From positions 98,324,743-98,388,742 of the forward strand of contig NC_044278.2 in the NCBI RefSeq assembly GCF_004027225.2: 64,000 bases of DNA, in the 5' to 3' direction. Source of the stretch: Strigops habroptila. Its lineage: Eukaryota > Chordata > Aves > Psittaciformes > Psittacidae. Positions 40,033 to 53,452 of the stretch are shown here, one piece after another (the first letter of the stretch is position 1; each line of letters starts with the position of its first letter). The translations under genes were made by a program, and so were the position numbers. The notes under the pieces are model-generated. The model had not been told where the DNA came from. It did not search any database and worked only from the letters and a program-made list of their open reading frames with translations.

Positions 40033-40521
40033 TGGCTGTGCATCCCTGCCCCTCTCTCTTGGACTCATCTGGTTCCCCAAGAATTCCTGTTAGCCTTTGC
40101 ATAAATGCAAGGAGTTGGATGGCTGGGCACCGCTGACCATTCATTCTAATCACCGAACAAAGGCCACACAGGTAACAGAAGGCCTGGATCCTCCCTTATC
40201 ATATCAGGAGTTCCTTTGAGATGGAAAATCATTCCCTGACAAAGATATGATATCAGGATGAAAATTTACTGACTCAAGCAAATCATCTTACAATCCTATA
40301 AACCAAGGACACCTCTCAAAGCCCGTAAACTCTCAAAGTTTATGAAATAGGGAAATCACCTGCCTGGGCCATTACTGTTCCTCAGTAACAACCCTCCCCC
40401 CATTGAGGAGTGCTGGCAAAGCTGTCATAAGTATATTATTAATAATATTACTTTTCACTGCACCCGAGGGAAATTTTTAACATGTGTACGTGTATATATG
40501 CATATTCATCTAGATATTCAC
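40033..40521. other. unassigned sequence between two CR1 pieces
   Basis: No coding potential. It is possibly a decayed LTR-like or other repeat into which the young CR1 inserted, since an LTR-like stretch continues on the other side at 41894. An ATTATTAATAATATTA run lies at about 40437-40452. No firm family call is possible. Confidence 0.3.
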
Positions 40522-41805
40522 CCAGGGAACTACAGACCAGTCAGTCTCACCTCTGTGCCTGGCAAAATCTTGGAACAGTTTCTCCTGGAAAACATGCTAA
40601 GGCACATGAAAAACAACGAGGTGGTTGGTGACAGCCAACATGGCTTCACTAAGGGGAAATCCTGCCTGACCAATTTGGTGGCCTTCTATGATGGAGCCAC
40701 GGAACTGATGGACAGGGGCAGAGCAGTTGACGTCATCTACCTGGACTTGTGCAAAGCGTTCGACAGTGTCCCGCATGACATCCTTGTCTCTAAATTGGAG
40801 AGACATCAATTTGATAGATGGACCACTCGGTGGATAAAAAACTGGCTCGATGGCCGCACACAAAGAGTTGTGGTAAATGGCTCGATGTCCAGTTGGAAAC
40901 CTGTAACGAGTGGTGTCCCTCAGGGATCGGTGTTGGGACCGATCCTGTTCAACATCTTTGTCAGCGACATGGACAGTGGGATTGAGTGCGCCCTCAGCAA
41001 GTTTGCCGACGACACCAAGCTGTGTGGTTCGGTTGATACGCTGGAGGGAAGGGATGCCATCCAGAGGGACCTTGACACGCTTGTGAGGTGGGCCAATGCC
41101 AACCTTATGAAGTTTAACCAAGCCAAGTGTAAGGTCCTACACCTGGGTCGGGGCAACCCCAGGCACTGCTACAGGCTGGGCAGAGAAGAGATTCAGAGCA
41201 GCCCTGCAGAAAAGGACTTGGGGGTGTTGGTTGACGAGAAGCTTAACATGAGCCGGCAGTGTGCGCTTGCAGCCCAAAAAGCCAACCGTATCCTGGGCTG
41301 CATCAAAAGAAGCGTGACCAGCAGGTCAAAGGAGGTGATCCTGCCCCTCTACTCTGCTCTTGTGAGACCTCACTTGGAGTACTGTGTACAGTTCTGGTGT
41401 TCTCAACATAAAAAGGACAGGGAGCTGTTGGAGCGAGTCCAAAGGAGGGCCACAAGGATGATAAGAGGGCTGGAGCACCTCCCGTATGGAGACAGGCTGA
41501 GAGAGTTGGGGCTGTTCAGCCTGGAGAAGAGAAGGCTGCCTGGAGACCTCATAGCAGCCTTTCAGTATCTGAAGGGGGCCTACAAGCATGCTGGGGAGGG
41601 ACTCTTCCTTAGGGACTGTAGTGGTAGGACAAGGGGTAATGGCTTCAAACTTAAACAGGGGAAGTTTAGATTAGATAGAAGGAAGAAGTTCTTTACAGTG
41701 AGGGTGGTGAAGCACTGGAATGGGTTGCCCAGGGAGGTTGTGGATGCTCCATCCCTGGCGGTGTTCAAGGCCAGGTTGGACAGAGCCTTGAGCCACGTGG
41801 TTTAG
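40498..41805 (+). CDS. CR1 ORF2 reverse transcriptase, 5'-truncated but uninterrupted
   Basis: The open frame is 435 codons. Its first ATG (40498) lies in flanking DNA, and CR1 protein sequence begins about codon 9. It holds the reverse-transcriptase domain of a non-LTR retrotransposon. Motif A is YLDLCKAFD (Asp about residue 83), the [11 protein letters not shown] block covers residues 138-148, and the catalytic box is KFADD (F169-D172). These are followed by the conserved thumb and C-terminal region ([53 protein letters not shown]). In full-length CR1 an apurinic endonuclease domain precedes this and is absent here. The partial enzyme keeps all visible catalytic residues, but it lacks the endonuclease and the CR1 promoter. 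It is therefore presumably an inert insertion unless transcribed from neighbouring DNA. Confidence 0.93.
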   Translation: MHIHLDIHPGNYRPVSLTSVPGKILEQFLLENMLRHMKNNEVVGDSQHGFTKGKSCLTNLVAFYDGATELMDRGRAVDVIYLDLCKAFDSVPHDILVSKLERHQFDRWTTRWIKNWLDGRTQRVVVNGSMSSWKPVTSGVPQGSVLGPILFNIFVSDMDSGIECALSKFADDTKLCGSVDTLEGRDAIQRDLDTLVRWANANLMKFNQAKCKVLHLGRGNPRHCYRLGREEIQSSPAEKDLGVLVDEKLNMSRQCALAAQKANRILGCIKRSVTSRSKEVILPLYSALVRPHLEYCVQFWCSQHKKDRELLERVQRRATRMIRGLEHLPYGDRLRELGLFSLEKRRLPGDLIAAFQYLKGAYKHAGEGLFLRDCSGRTRGNGFKLKQGKFRLDRRKKFFTVRVVKHWNGLPREVVDAPSLAVFKARLDRALSHVV

Positions 41806-41893
41806 GGCAAGGTGCCCCTGCCCATGGCAGGGGGGTTGGAACTAGATGATCTTAAGGTCCTTTCCAACCCTTACGATTCTATGATTTTATGAT
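40522..41893 (+). mobile_element. young CR1 LINE, 5'-truncated, with open reverse-transcriptase frame
   Basis: CR1 sequence starts abruptly near 40522 (coding [11 protein letters not shown]) and runs through the ORF2 stop at 41803-41805. A short 3' UTR follows (CATGGCAGGGGGGTTGGAAC, CCTTTCCAACCC), ending in the ATTCTATGATTTTATGAT tail at about 41893. The element is clearly more GC-rich than both flanks. As expected for CR1, there is no poly-A tail and no obvious target duplication. The lack of any frame damage over about 1.28 kb means it is a recent insertion. Confidence 0.97.
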
Positions 41894-42227
41894 ATCCATG
41901 CATCTCTTCGTGTGTTGTGTTAGTTTAGATACTTAATTGTAAGTGCATGTATATTAGTATTAATTTGTGCTTTATTTTAACAATACAAACTGCTGCTAAA
42001 TTACGTTTGTAATCCTTTAGACATAAACCATTGACTAGGTCTGAGACTAAGTCTGGATCAAGATGCACCTAGTCTCCTCTCCAAGAGGAAGTTTAGAAAG
42101 CAAGGGGGTCCAATCTGAACCTCATGACTCAATGGGAGCATCTTCCTTATTCCTTTGTATTTTTGGTTTCTGAACACATTATTTCCATTCAACTTTGTAT
42201 AAACCGCTTTAATCCCATCCTGTATAA
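41894..42227. other. possible LTR-like sequence next to the young CR1
   Basis: ACTGCTGCTAAATTACGTTT, then GTCTGAGACTAAGTCTGGAT and GAGTCTCC-like text, resembles R/U5 sequence of avian endogenous retroviral LTRs, from memory only. No boundaries or target duplications are seen. It may be unique DNA. Confidence 0.25.
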
Positions 42228-42308
42228 ATCATTGCCAATTGCTTGAGCAGAAAGGTTGGACCACTTGACCTCCAGAGGGCCCGTCCAACCTCAACCATTC
42301 TGTACTTC
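42228..42308 (+). mobile_element. CR1 LINE 3' tail, older subfamily
   Basis: GAAAGGTTGGACCACTTGAC, CTCCAGAGGGCCCGTCCAAC and CTCAACCATTCTGTACTTCT match the CR1 3' UTR variant with a CTCCAGAGGTC...ATTCTGTG ending. It is diverged, so older than the 41.8-kb copy. Confidence 0.85.
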
Positions 42309-45300
42309 TCTGAAAATAAGCAATTATATCAATGTTTACCAATGCATGCTCATCTGTGACTTATTTCAACTTTTCTTATTTCATGTTTTATAAAGTAGTG
42401 CTAACGAATGAAATGTAGAAGAGACATCATACCACACTATCACACACCTGCAATGTAGATACTTAAAAAATTTCATTTTTGTAAATTGTAAGTCTTTAGT
42501 GCATTAAGACAAAGATTCATCTTACTTAACTCTATTTCCCTTGGTAACCAAGTAAATCAGTTGTCTGGGTTCTTGCTACAGGCAGTACAGTTCATTCTAC
42601 ACACTTAACTGTGGTTAAATGGGTGCTTTTATGCAGCAGAAACCTGAACTGCCACCAACAGGGATGCTTCCACATTCCCCATGCTCCTGCATCCCTCCAT
42701 GGAGACAGGCAGTATGCTGCACCCTGACCCTGCTCATTCCAGCAGCAGCTAAAAAGATACAGAAGGAGCAATGGGATGAATGGAGCATGAGGGGGCACCT
42801 CCTTCAGCAGCAGCCCAGAGGCATGCTAGCTTAAAGTGGGCCTCTGACCATGACCTCAGTCTGTTTCTCTCCACTGGCTGTACAAGAGTTTTAAAAAAAT
42901 AGCTCAGACTAGGCAGTCTGCTAGACAGAAATGAATTTCTTCTGCTGTAATTAAATGCATTTCATATTAAATCTGATCAACTCAGCTGTGCCTCAGCCAG
43001 TGGCAAAGACCTACAACCTTCAGTGATTCAAAATCAAGCCTTGTGTATCTGCAGACAGTTCTCAGTGATGAAGATAAAAAAGGAAGCTAAAATTTTATTT
43101 TTTGTTACTTTGATCAGACATCTTTAGGTCAATTGTTGGTATTTTAAATTTACTGAGAGTATGAATCAAAACTCCTGTTACTGAGATCTACCTATATCCA
43201 AATAAAAGTGAATATGAATGATAGATCTTCAGAAAGACTTGCCTAGAAGTTCCTCTTAAGCACAGAAAAATACATTCATGCATGGCATGATAATAACAAC
43301 GAATGTGCCAATTATCAGGAATTATACTCAAACAGAAACATGCTGTCTTTGTGATAATAATGTGATTCACAGAACTCTCCCAGAAGGAATGAGATCAGAT
43401 TCCAGTCATTTTTAATGTGGTAAGTTTTCATCTGATCATTAATCTAATTGCCTCACCATTTACAATTAAATTTGCATTAAAGATTTGCATATTTAACTCA
43501 CTGGACAGCTGTCTGTTGCTTTCAGTCTGGCTTGTCTTACACAATCATATAAATGTTCCCATATGTCAATGACTTCATTCTAGTAAACACAGAAAAAGAG
43601 ATGAGGGTGCCAATGAATATTGCTAAGCTTCTTCCATAACTGAATCACCATGGCACAAAAAAAATCAAATACTATAAAAGAATTACTAGGAATCGGTCAT
43701 GCGAAACAGCTGCATAGTTCCCCAGACTGGATTAAAGTAATATGGCTAATGTTGGAACCTCTGGGACTATGACTCAAAGGAGAAACAGACTGAATATTCT
43801 GGCTACTTAGCCTTTGTCTTCAGGAATATGCAGCGACACCCTGCCATCCTACTGCCCCAAGCAGTTTTATGTCCAGAAATCCTGGAGAAGTGCCAGCCAC
43901 ACGTGCTAATCTGTTATACACACACAGCCCATCTAATGCAGGGGACACAGAAAAATAAGCATCACCAGATTTCTAAAACTTTCTGTCCAAAGTTTATTCC
44001 TGTTAAAAGATTAGGCAAAGAGTGAGCTTAAAACAATCCTACCAGAAATGTTAACACTTATCTGCCAGAAATATAAATATGTGCATTCACATAAGTGAAG
44101 AAAACTGCAGAAGCTGTGCAATACCTTTTTGAATACTGAAATCACTGAATCATTACACTATTTGGCCATGTTCCCAACCACCTATGTACACCACTATGGA
44201 CTTTGGTATCTCCAGCTTACTCTAGCTTTCCTTATTGAATGTGGATTTTGCAACAAATATGATCATCAGAAACAGAGGCTAGACATGGGATCCATGTCAT
44301 CTAACTTTAGACCTCTGTATAGAAACATTATCACTATGGTTAAAAAATATATACTTCTATGGCATGATTTATCTGCTCTATCTTTGATGACCACTCCAAG
44401 ACGAGATGAACCACTTGAACCCTTTAAGAATTGATTGTTTCATACCATTGAGCAGAGATTTATCACATTGCCTTTCAGCTACTCAAAAATTCACAGATCT
44501 GAACTGAACAGCAAGGATCCCTCGACAGTCACTGGGGAAAGATAGGAATCTCCAGAGGGTGATGCCATCCTGATACTGACATCTGAGATAGGAACAATGG
44601 CTGGCCAGGGAAGAAAGTAATTTCTTAGCTTCACCATTCCTTCTAAGACCATAGCAGCCTAGTGTGGGAACATCTTTCCCTAATTATATACCAAGTCAGA
44701 TCAAAAAGCAAATTATCCCGCTACTTATACTAAAGGTGAGTAGGTCTATCTCTTGAGAGTTTTCCTCTAAATGTTTATAAACACAAATACCCAATTCATT
44801 TATATAAGGATTGAAAGAAAAGAAAAACCAAAGTTTACTAGGTTGAGACGAGTGCTTTCTTCTTTGAGACTATTTTTTACTATATTGGACTGTAACCCAT
44901 ACACAACACTGTTGAGCAATCCATGGTAATAATGTTCAGAAAGCGTTAACTCCACTGTCCTGTATATGAGTCCTACAGGTGCTATCAGATTTCTCCTCTA
45001 AAACCTCTCAGTCCCAGAAATGCATACTAAGCAGAAGCACCAACCAACCAACCACAGTTTCCACAGGCAGGCCGAGGAGGCTAAGTGCTTGTTCTTCCCT
45101 TCACACAAGAAACTAAGGCTGATCAGAGAGTCTCTGAGATGCCAAAGAATAAAAAAATGAAAATAACATTCAAATATATGTCTCTTGCTTAACTGATACA
45201 GGTTCATCCATTTTCTGTGTGTCTCAGTTCCCAAAGAAAATAACAAATAGATGGAAACATCAGAGTACCATCCATATTTGTTATATAAAATTCTACATCT

Positions 45301-48300
45301 CAACACCTAGCTCACCGTCCAGGTTTTCAGTTGGCAGATTTGTTGCAGGTGGTCTTGGAGATACAGGAGTTGAAGAGTTATAAGTACAGAGCTAACAGCT
45401 CAATTTGTTCCTAGTAAATCAGTGTGGTGAGTGTGGGAATCTCCTCTGTCCAAAAGATAACCTGCAGGTTGACTTCCCTGATCACTTGCTTCCAGCTGCT
45501 ACACCAACATGTGCCTTGTCAATGGCAATCAGACTAGCTCACAGTTTTATCTCCATTTTTAAATGAATGGTTTGTTTCATTCAAAGAAGACTTTCTTGTG
45601 ATCATCCCGTGGCTGTTTTTCTCAGTTTTTCACATCAAGCTTCTTTATCGTATATAATATATAGATATATAGAAAAGTATGGCCCGCAGCCGAAATAATT
45701 TCCTACTCAAACATGAAAATACTAAAACGTGAAAAGTCAGTGGTAAAGCCTTACAGTGACTCAGCTGACACAGGTAAGACAAATGAATGTCACTTAGAGA
45801 CACAGAGTTTATTGACAGTACTGACTGCTACATGTCTCTCTGGCAGAGATATGTCAAATGATAGGCTCTGAAACATCCAACTCTCAAACTGGAAATATAA
45901 AATTAAGAGCAATGTTTCATTTATGAGGCAATCTGCATGAATTTGAAAAGAAAAGTGTAATGTTAGTTAAAGCAGGTATTAACACATAAAATACTCTAAA
46001 AGTGAGGAACCTAAGAATGTTAAGAACTGCTATTAAAGCTAAAAAACCAGGTTCATTTGATTCCAGCAGTGGCCAGCACCAGACTTAAGGAAAAGAACAG
46101 GAAAATGTGAGTATAGAGAGATCTGCTTTTAACAATATTTTCATTGTTCTCCAAAATCATCAGTCCAGAGACATACTGAGCCAGAGTTTGTAGCTAGACC
46201 ATCATTCCTAACAGTTATGCAGACCGTCTCTCACCCATTTCACTAATCAGAAATGCCCATTTTTGTCCTTTTTTTATGATGAGGAACTGTGCAAAGTTGT
46301 TCTCTTACTCAACCTCTCTACTGAAAAATATCCAGAAAGCATGAAAATTAATGACTGGAAATGCCTTTTCCTCTTTCTTCCACTGAATATAAATGAGCCA
46401 ATAAAGTTCAGAAGCTTCTCCCTGCATATGAACATATTTTCTCTTTCTCCCTTTTTTTGTTTGTCATTTTATCATTTTTCCAATGAAGAAGTTCTAAAAC
46501 TTACAGAAGATAGAAGGGGGGAAAAAATAGTACAAATCCTAAATGTTACTCTGTTTCACTCTAAACCAAAAAAGAACAAAGGAAAAAAAAAGTAGTGGTG
46601 AAAAAAGAACCCTAAAGCGTTTAGTTCACCTCTTGCTGGGTTTGTAAGGTAATTCCAGTTGGAAACCCTAGCTAGACTATATTCCAAGCTATGTGGTTTT
46701 ATCATTTATCTGTCCAAAGTATATCTACTCTACCTGCTATGCAAGCCACATGCTATTCGTACTGTGCTATTTTTTTTTGGGGGGGGGGGAGGGAAGAAGG
46801 AAAATCTATCAGCAGCAAATCAGACATATAATGAGGGAAGGACATAATTTGGTTTTTACTGAAACGCATCGCATTCTTTCATGCAATTTTGAGCTTTCCG
46901 TTTAAGTGCTTAGCTAACTTTCTCCACATTTACAGAGGTTACCCTTTTCTTAAAGTGGGACTCACTGGAAAGATGTTTGGTTTTGTTTTTTTCCTAAAAT
47001 AACAACTGGAAATATGAATCAATTATTTCTTACTGGGTACATTTTCAACTAATTTTTCTTTGGATAATTAGAACAACTCTGAAGCAACAAAATTAAGAGG
47101 CAAGTCTTACCAGTCAATTCAATTTAGTTATGTATTTTATGTGTCATCAATTAGTTCCAGTAATTGTATTTCCTTTACTTTGTATTTCAGTACCACTCAG
47201 CTGTAAAAATAGAATACTTGAATAGAAAAACTCCTCTCTGTGCAACTTTTTTGTCAGACGGGACTAATTATGTCAGGACTAGGTGAACAACCTATGTCAG
47301 GAAAAACATCTGACAGTGATCAAAAGAGGTAGAAGGAAAATTAGCTTAAGGAACCCCAGACATTGAAAGATGTATTTAAGTTAGCTAAACAACTTTTTCT
47401 TATAGTCACATGGGCAATTTTTCCTGACTAATACAAACAAAATTAATAGAGTACCAAATTAATGAAGCATGAGGAAATCTGGGAATAAAACATGTAATAT
47501 TCACCAAACAGTACAATAAGTAACAATTTTCAAAAAACTTCTGTGGAAAAACATCCCCAAAAAAGTGCATTAGAGAAACTTGGTGCCCATGTGATGCTGG
47601 TTTGCTGACATCTGAAGAGCATGAACAGCCAGAACTGCCTTGTTGCAGGAGCAACAGTTTGAGATAAAACCCACAGTGAAGGTGACCTTTGCTACAACAT
47701 GATTTCTGATTACCAGATCATGTAGCCATCCATTTTCTATCAAATCCTTTGCAGTTCACCCCAAGGAGAGACCATCAATGTGCTAATGACCAACTGTTTA
47801 ATGTGTTATTTACTCTGTGTTCGCTTTCATGCATTATTCATTGTAGGATATTCCACACTGCTCTGAAGACAAAAGTGTATGTTTGTGGGTATTTTTTCAT
47901 GGTTATTTATAGTAACTGAAATTGTATGTGTCCTGAGTGTATTGAGCATCCATGACACTTCAATGGACATCTCCCATTGACTTCCATCCAGCTGTGAGTC
48001 CTTAGAATTTCTACAAACATAAGTTCTCAGACTGGTCAGCCACTTGCTGACCATTTACTGGTCACCAGAAAAAGACTTTTCCATTAGCCCTGTCAGGAGT
48101 CTTCCTATAATGCCTTTGATTGTGAGTGATACAACACTCAGACATTATGTGGGTGTTATATGATATGGATCAATCAGTACTGAAGTAAATCCTCATCAAA
48201 ATGTTAAAATAAAACCTGCATTTAAAGGTGTTTCTTCTTTATAAAGGCCCCATATACTCTGGCTACACTTTGCAAGTCTCTGAAGTCCAGGAAGGCAACC

Positions 48301-51300
48301 GTAATACCTGGAAAACTTAAATTGAGGCATTTCTATTTATTCTATATAATGCAGTCTCACTCATTTGTTGTCATGAAATGTTGTATACTTTTTTCATATA
48401 TTCTGTAGTAAATCCTGCATTTGAAATAGGTAGCTGTCTGAAATGACATAAAACTTGTTATTTTAGAAGGCATTAGTTTCAGACAGAAATAGCAAAAGGC
48501 AATGCCAGATACTTCTTCAGCTTACACCTGGACCAACTTCAAAACCTGATTTTTTGTCTAGCAATTCAGAATATTCTTTGCTGAGGAGAAGAGTGAGGTT
48601 TTATAATCAAGCCTCTTCATAGCATCTGCAGAACTGGATAGTTGCTGTCTACACCAGATTAATGCTGGAGTTGCTTAAAAGATGAGCTTCTGAATTCAAG
48701 AGAAAAGACATCCAGTATTTATAACCCACATCACTAGATAAATTGCATTGTTGGTAAAACTTTTATTTAAAGCAAATAACATTTACATTAATGACACTAA
48801 TTGAGAAGGATCTCAAAATGGCAATTAAGAATCACTTCACAAATACCTGAAATACTTGAAAAGTTATGCTATACTCTTCATAATGGATTTTGTAAAGAAG
48901 AACATAGTTATACAATCTGCTATTCAGATTTCTAATTAAAAACTTCATCAGTATGTTTAACTGTCTGAGTAGTATTGTGAACTTAAACCAGGATTATTTA
49001 CATGACATAAAATTTAAAACATACATTCAGGACCAGTGCCCAACACTTTGGGCATGACGCAAAAATGATAGGTAGATTAACTGAGGTGATTAGTGGGACA
49101 ACGAAGAACAAAGGCTGAAATCAGTTTCAGATTTTGAAGATGACATTTGATGTTTCCTTACCAGATCTAGGGTGGGATTCAGTAGACTTGCAGGAAAATG
49201 TGGAACCACAGCCGAAGTCCAGGCATGTACCCTTACCACCAAAAAGGACATTAAACTCAAATGCTTAGGAAACTAAGTCTTCCTCCAGCCTATATAATCA
49301 ATCGAGTTTACAGAATGATCCAGTTTATCGAAAAGAGACACCTACAGGTGATCAGCTGAATAGTCTTCTAAAACGGTCTGAATTCAGGTAACCAAATCCC
49401 ACCCTGTTCCCTGTATTGATCTCTCTCTTCACTGCATCAGCATCTAAGGTACCTCGCATGAATGTGGAAACTTCTATTGAGACATAGAAGCTTAGGTGTC
49501 TATAGCCTGATTTAAGATTCCGATCTTGGGTTCTTGAAGATAAAATACCTGAATGATACATGCAAATATGTATGAGGATTTAAAATACAAATAAAATATC
49601 CTGTCTGGTGCTCCATAAAGACTACAAATGTACAGAAATACAGGAATGGATGGGATGTCCTCAGGTATCAAGTCCACTTTTCCACAGCTGTAGAACAAGT
49701 CCTAACCAAGAAATGTCCATTCCTTGCACTTACACTCACCAGATGCCACGGCAGACTTCCTATTTCCCATACCAAATGTGATACTAATAATATAAAAGAC
49801 CAGAAGCACCAAAAAAAAGCCCTTGACATATGAAGAGCTTAGACAATAATTAAAAGCACCAGCAAGTTGAGAGTATACAAATACGTATGATTTGCAAAGT
49901 CAAAGAGCATGCTATTACCTGACAGCAGTTTGTCTTGGACATAGCAATTAACATTTCTAGCAAAACAGAACAATGACAAAACAAAAGAGTCCTCAGACTG
50001 TGAAGCGACTGTGTTAGTGAAAGATGCAATATGCTGTTTCTAAGGCCACAGGCCTTAGGCTAGCCAGTCTCTTCAGTTAACCTACCTGGCTGCACACTCT
50101 TCCCAGGACTGAAACGGGCTTCATAGGAAAAAGTTCTTAGAATCAGGAGGAGTAGGGGTTAGTATTGACAAGACATTCATTTTAACACATAAACAGGAAC
50201 TACAAACCAACTTTTCATTACCGTATGGACCAAATTGGCCTTGTTCATATAAGAAAGGGCCAAACACTCTTTCAGCATCAGTTCAAAGTTTTGGATTTGT
50301 TTGTCATTTACAGCATATTGTACAATAATAATAGCAACATGAAAGGAAAAAAAATAAAAAGCCAAAATGAAAAGGAAGTAAATTCCCACAGGAAAACTTC
50401 TGGATTCTCTACACAAAAAGAAGATGCAGTGACTCTATTCTATCTGGAAAACAACAAAAAGAAAATGGCTTTGAGTCAATGTTCTTCTTAACAGACACAC
50501 TTGGGGCTCATAAAGCTGAAAAGCAGTGGCTGCCAATAGCTGGAAAGAAACATATATCTTCAAACAAAATTATGACCTGATGTATAAGACAAAGTTACAC
50601 CACAAGAATACTTGGCCTTCTCACCAGGTGATTTTTCCATGCTATGTCAGTTTAGCAATATTTAATCTGACTTCTTTTCAGAAAAACTTCTTCATAAAAA
50701 TATTATTTTTACTGAATAGCATTTTTAATTAACTTAAAACAGAGATAATATCGAAAATTTTAAAATTCTGAGGCACACACAGAGAAGTATAACATAATGA
50801 CATTCTTTCTGGGCTTGAGAAACAAATGAAGGGCCTTGCTTTCAACTATTTCATTGATCAGTTACTAGTTTTACTACAGTTAAAATTAGTAATAAATAAC
50901 TTTATTCAGATGTCTCTTAAGCACATGAGTCTCACTGTAGATGAGTCCCAACTGCTATTTTAGGTGTGTTAATTGAAAGTGTAGCCCAGCAAAATCACCA
51001 TTTGGTATCTGTTCAGTCTGGAGGGACAGAAACTGTGCAGCTGGTTTCTGACACCAGAATTCACCTGTTCACTAGGATGCTGTACCTGGGATTCTCAGAA
51101 GAAATGCACTCCTGACAGCTCTGAGAAGCTCAGCACCTATTTCATGCATCAACCAGGCTAGGTGTTCCTCCAGTCCCAGGTCTGTAACCTCAAGAGCTCA
51201 ATTCATGAGACATGTACAGAGCGTACAGAGTGGATAAATCTCTCCTTAAAGGAGAATGTAGTGCCCCTCTTTCTATAATTAGTGGTTGCACAATGGTTAG

Positions 51301-52212
51301 CGTGATTAGCAAAGATGTGGCTGATGGCCATTTAAGTCCGCTCCTTGCTTGGGTGATTAAAGACAGTTTCTGTTTGCCTAAGTAATCTGCTTCCTCCTCC
51401 CCCCGAGTTCTAGGATGTTCAGAAAAATGTGCATTTGTAGCATAGGACAGTGTGAGGGAAGAGTTGTGAAAATTGGAGCTATTTTTGATAGCTTTGTTCA
51501 AATTGGGCCATTTTTCATGGATAAGAGAAAAGAACAAGAAAGAAAGTGAGGAAAAACTCCAGAGAAAGGGCTGATAAAATATAGATCTAATCTCTGTATT
51601 TTGAGAGAAAGGACTGATACCCAGCCTCAGACCATCACAATCCATCAGCCAGTCCCAATGGAGAAAGAGACTGTCATCCTTCCCCCTTTAGAGCTTCACT
51701 ACCCTAAATCTTGCCAAATACTTGGGTAACCAAATTAGTGTCAGAAAGTTTCCAACATGCAGCTTCTACACATTTATAGGAAAGCGGCTCTCAGGAGGAA
51801 CCCCAAGGGCCCATCCACATCCAACCTAACACCCTTAATGTTAGTGACAACCACACCTTCACACACAAGCCCACAGCTCTACAGCAGCAATGTCAAGAGT
51901 AATTCAAAGGTTTAGCCATACCCTTTTTTCTTTACCCTTAGGAAGACTTCCAAAGTGAGTTAAAAGACAATATTCCCCAACTCCAAGGTGTATGAAGTTG
52001 CTCAGGCTATCAGCTACATCATCAATGCGACTACAGTGTAGCAGGACCACTTGATATTTACTTTTGCATTTTGGCGTAAGTAGTAGGACGAAGATGCACT
52101 GAACGTCTTCTTAAATTGAGTGTCCTGGAAGACAGTATCATGGGAAAATTAAAATGTGAGAGTTAAAATGCTTATAGCAATTGAGGTTTCAGACCTGGCA
52201 AAAACCACAAGA
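42309..52212. other. non-coding stretch, no gene seen
   Basis: Nearly 10 kb of AT-rich DNA. A T9-G11 homopolymer junction lies at 46770-46789. A minus-strand open frame of 151 codons (51190-51645) has no recognisable domain. No repeat family or RNA gene is recognised. Confidence 0.55.
46770..46789 (+). repeat. T9-G11 homopolymer junction
   Basis: Nine T followed directly by eleven G, then AGGGAAG. The length is likely unstable and prone to sequencing error. Confidence 0.85.
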
Positions 52213-52440
52213 ATCATAGAATCATAAAATAGCTATGATTGGAAAGGACCCTAAGATCATCTAGTTCCAACCCCCCTGCCATGGGCAGGGACACCTCACA
52301 CTAAACCATGCCACCTAAGACTCCATCCAACCTGGCCTTGAACACTGCCAGGGATGGAGCATTTACCACTTCTTTGGGCAACCTGTTCCAGTGCCTCGCC
52401 ACCCTTACAGTAAAGAACTTCTTCCTTATGTCTAAGAGAT
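52213..52440 (-). mobile_element. CR1 LINE 3' fragment
   Basis: Complement CR1 from the tail GAATCATAGAATCATAAAAT through TCTAGTTCCAACCCCCCTGC, CTGGCCTTGAACACTGCCAG, GGGCAACCTGTTCCAGTGCC and AGTAAAGAACTTCTTCCTTA. It covers the 3' UTR plus the last about 45 codons of ORF2. It is little diverged, so relatively young. Confidence 0.95.
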
Positions 52441-53382
52441 GATCCTGGACTGCCAATGTGCTATAGCAAAAGTTGAATAAAGTCTACAATAGCAAATAAT
52501 CAACTGGTCAGTGATTCTCTTACAAATCACTTCACTGATTTATTTGATCTCTCTGTCTACTGGAATGGCAACTGTCTTCCAGAGACAATACTGTACCATG
52601 CAGCTGTTTCTCCTTTGTGAAAAAGCTCCACATACAGCAGATCAAACTATACATTTAATATGGTAGAATAGAAGCTATGAGAAATTTACAGGTTATTTTA
52701 CAGCGTTCCTCACAAACACATTACAGAAAAGGGTCTTTCCTTGCCTTTTCTTGTCACAATATATATCACTCTCCATGCTGACAGAGATAGGTAAGATTGT
52801 TCTGCACCTTCTTACAGTATTGTGAAGAATTCAGATGAGTCCACATTGTTTTTCCCAACTTTAGTTCACTAAGACAAGTGGAAAACGGAAGGCTGACAAA
52901 TTCCAGCACATAATCTAAAGGATTTCCTTTGGTAGAAAGTATTGACAAATGTGCAAACGTATCACATAGCATCCTCTTGTAAATACTGGTATCTGAGCTG
53001 CTTGGAAACACAATAGCAACTTCCATTTGAATTTAATCAAGTTCTGTAAGTGTAAGATTCCTAAGAGATTAATCCAAAAATGATGGAAATAATTCTGGAT
53101 AAATACACAACTGCATACATGAAATTTTAATTTATTGATTTTTTTGAAAACTTATGAATGGAGGGAGGTTTTATCCTCTGAAAAATGTTAAAACCAAATA
53201 CTAGCAGACCTGTCAAACCTCTCAGACTCAATTTAACACTCAATTTCCTGACTCTGCTATGGTCTCTTCAGCTTGTGTTTTGCAGCTTCACTGCTCCAGA
53301 GCCCCATATGTCAGATGTCACCCTGATGTGGGATTTGTTGACTGCTGATCAGTCAAAATGGCTACTGGGCTGGTAGAATGGC
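52441..53382. other. non-coding stretch, no gene seen
   Basis: AT-rich. Short ORFs only, no recognised repeat. Confidence 0.55.
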
Positions 53383-53452
53383 AGCAAAGCCAGGAGCACG
53401 ATCCCACTCTATGGTCCAGCAAAGCCAAGGAGCATGACCCCACTGCATGGCC
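53383..53452 (+). repeat. tandem duplication, two 35-bp units
   Basis: Unit 1 (53383-53417) begins AGCAAAGCCAGGAGCACGAT. Unit 2 (53418-53452) begins AGCAAAGCCAAGGAGCATGA. They match apart from a few substitutions and small shifts. They sit at the start of a GC-richer patch reaching about 53620. Confidence 0.8.

Noticed and set aside
40597..41121. 174-codon minus-strand frame
   Set aside because: It is the antisense shadow of the CR1 reverse-transcriptase coding sequence.
51190..51645. 151-codon minus-strand open frame
   Set aside because: AT-rich, no domain or splice context, no homologue that I recognise.
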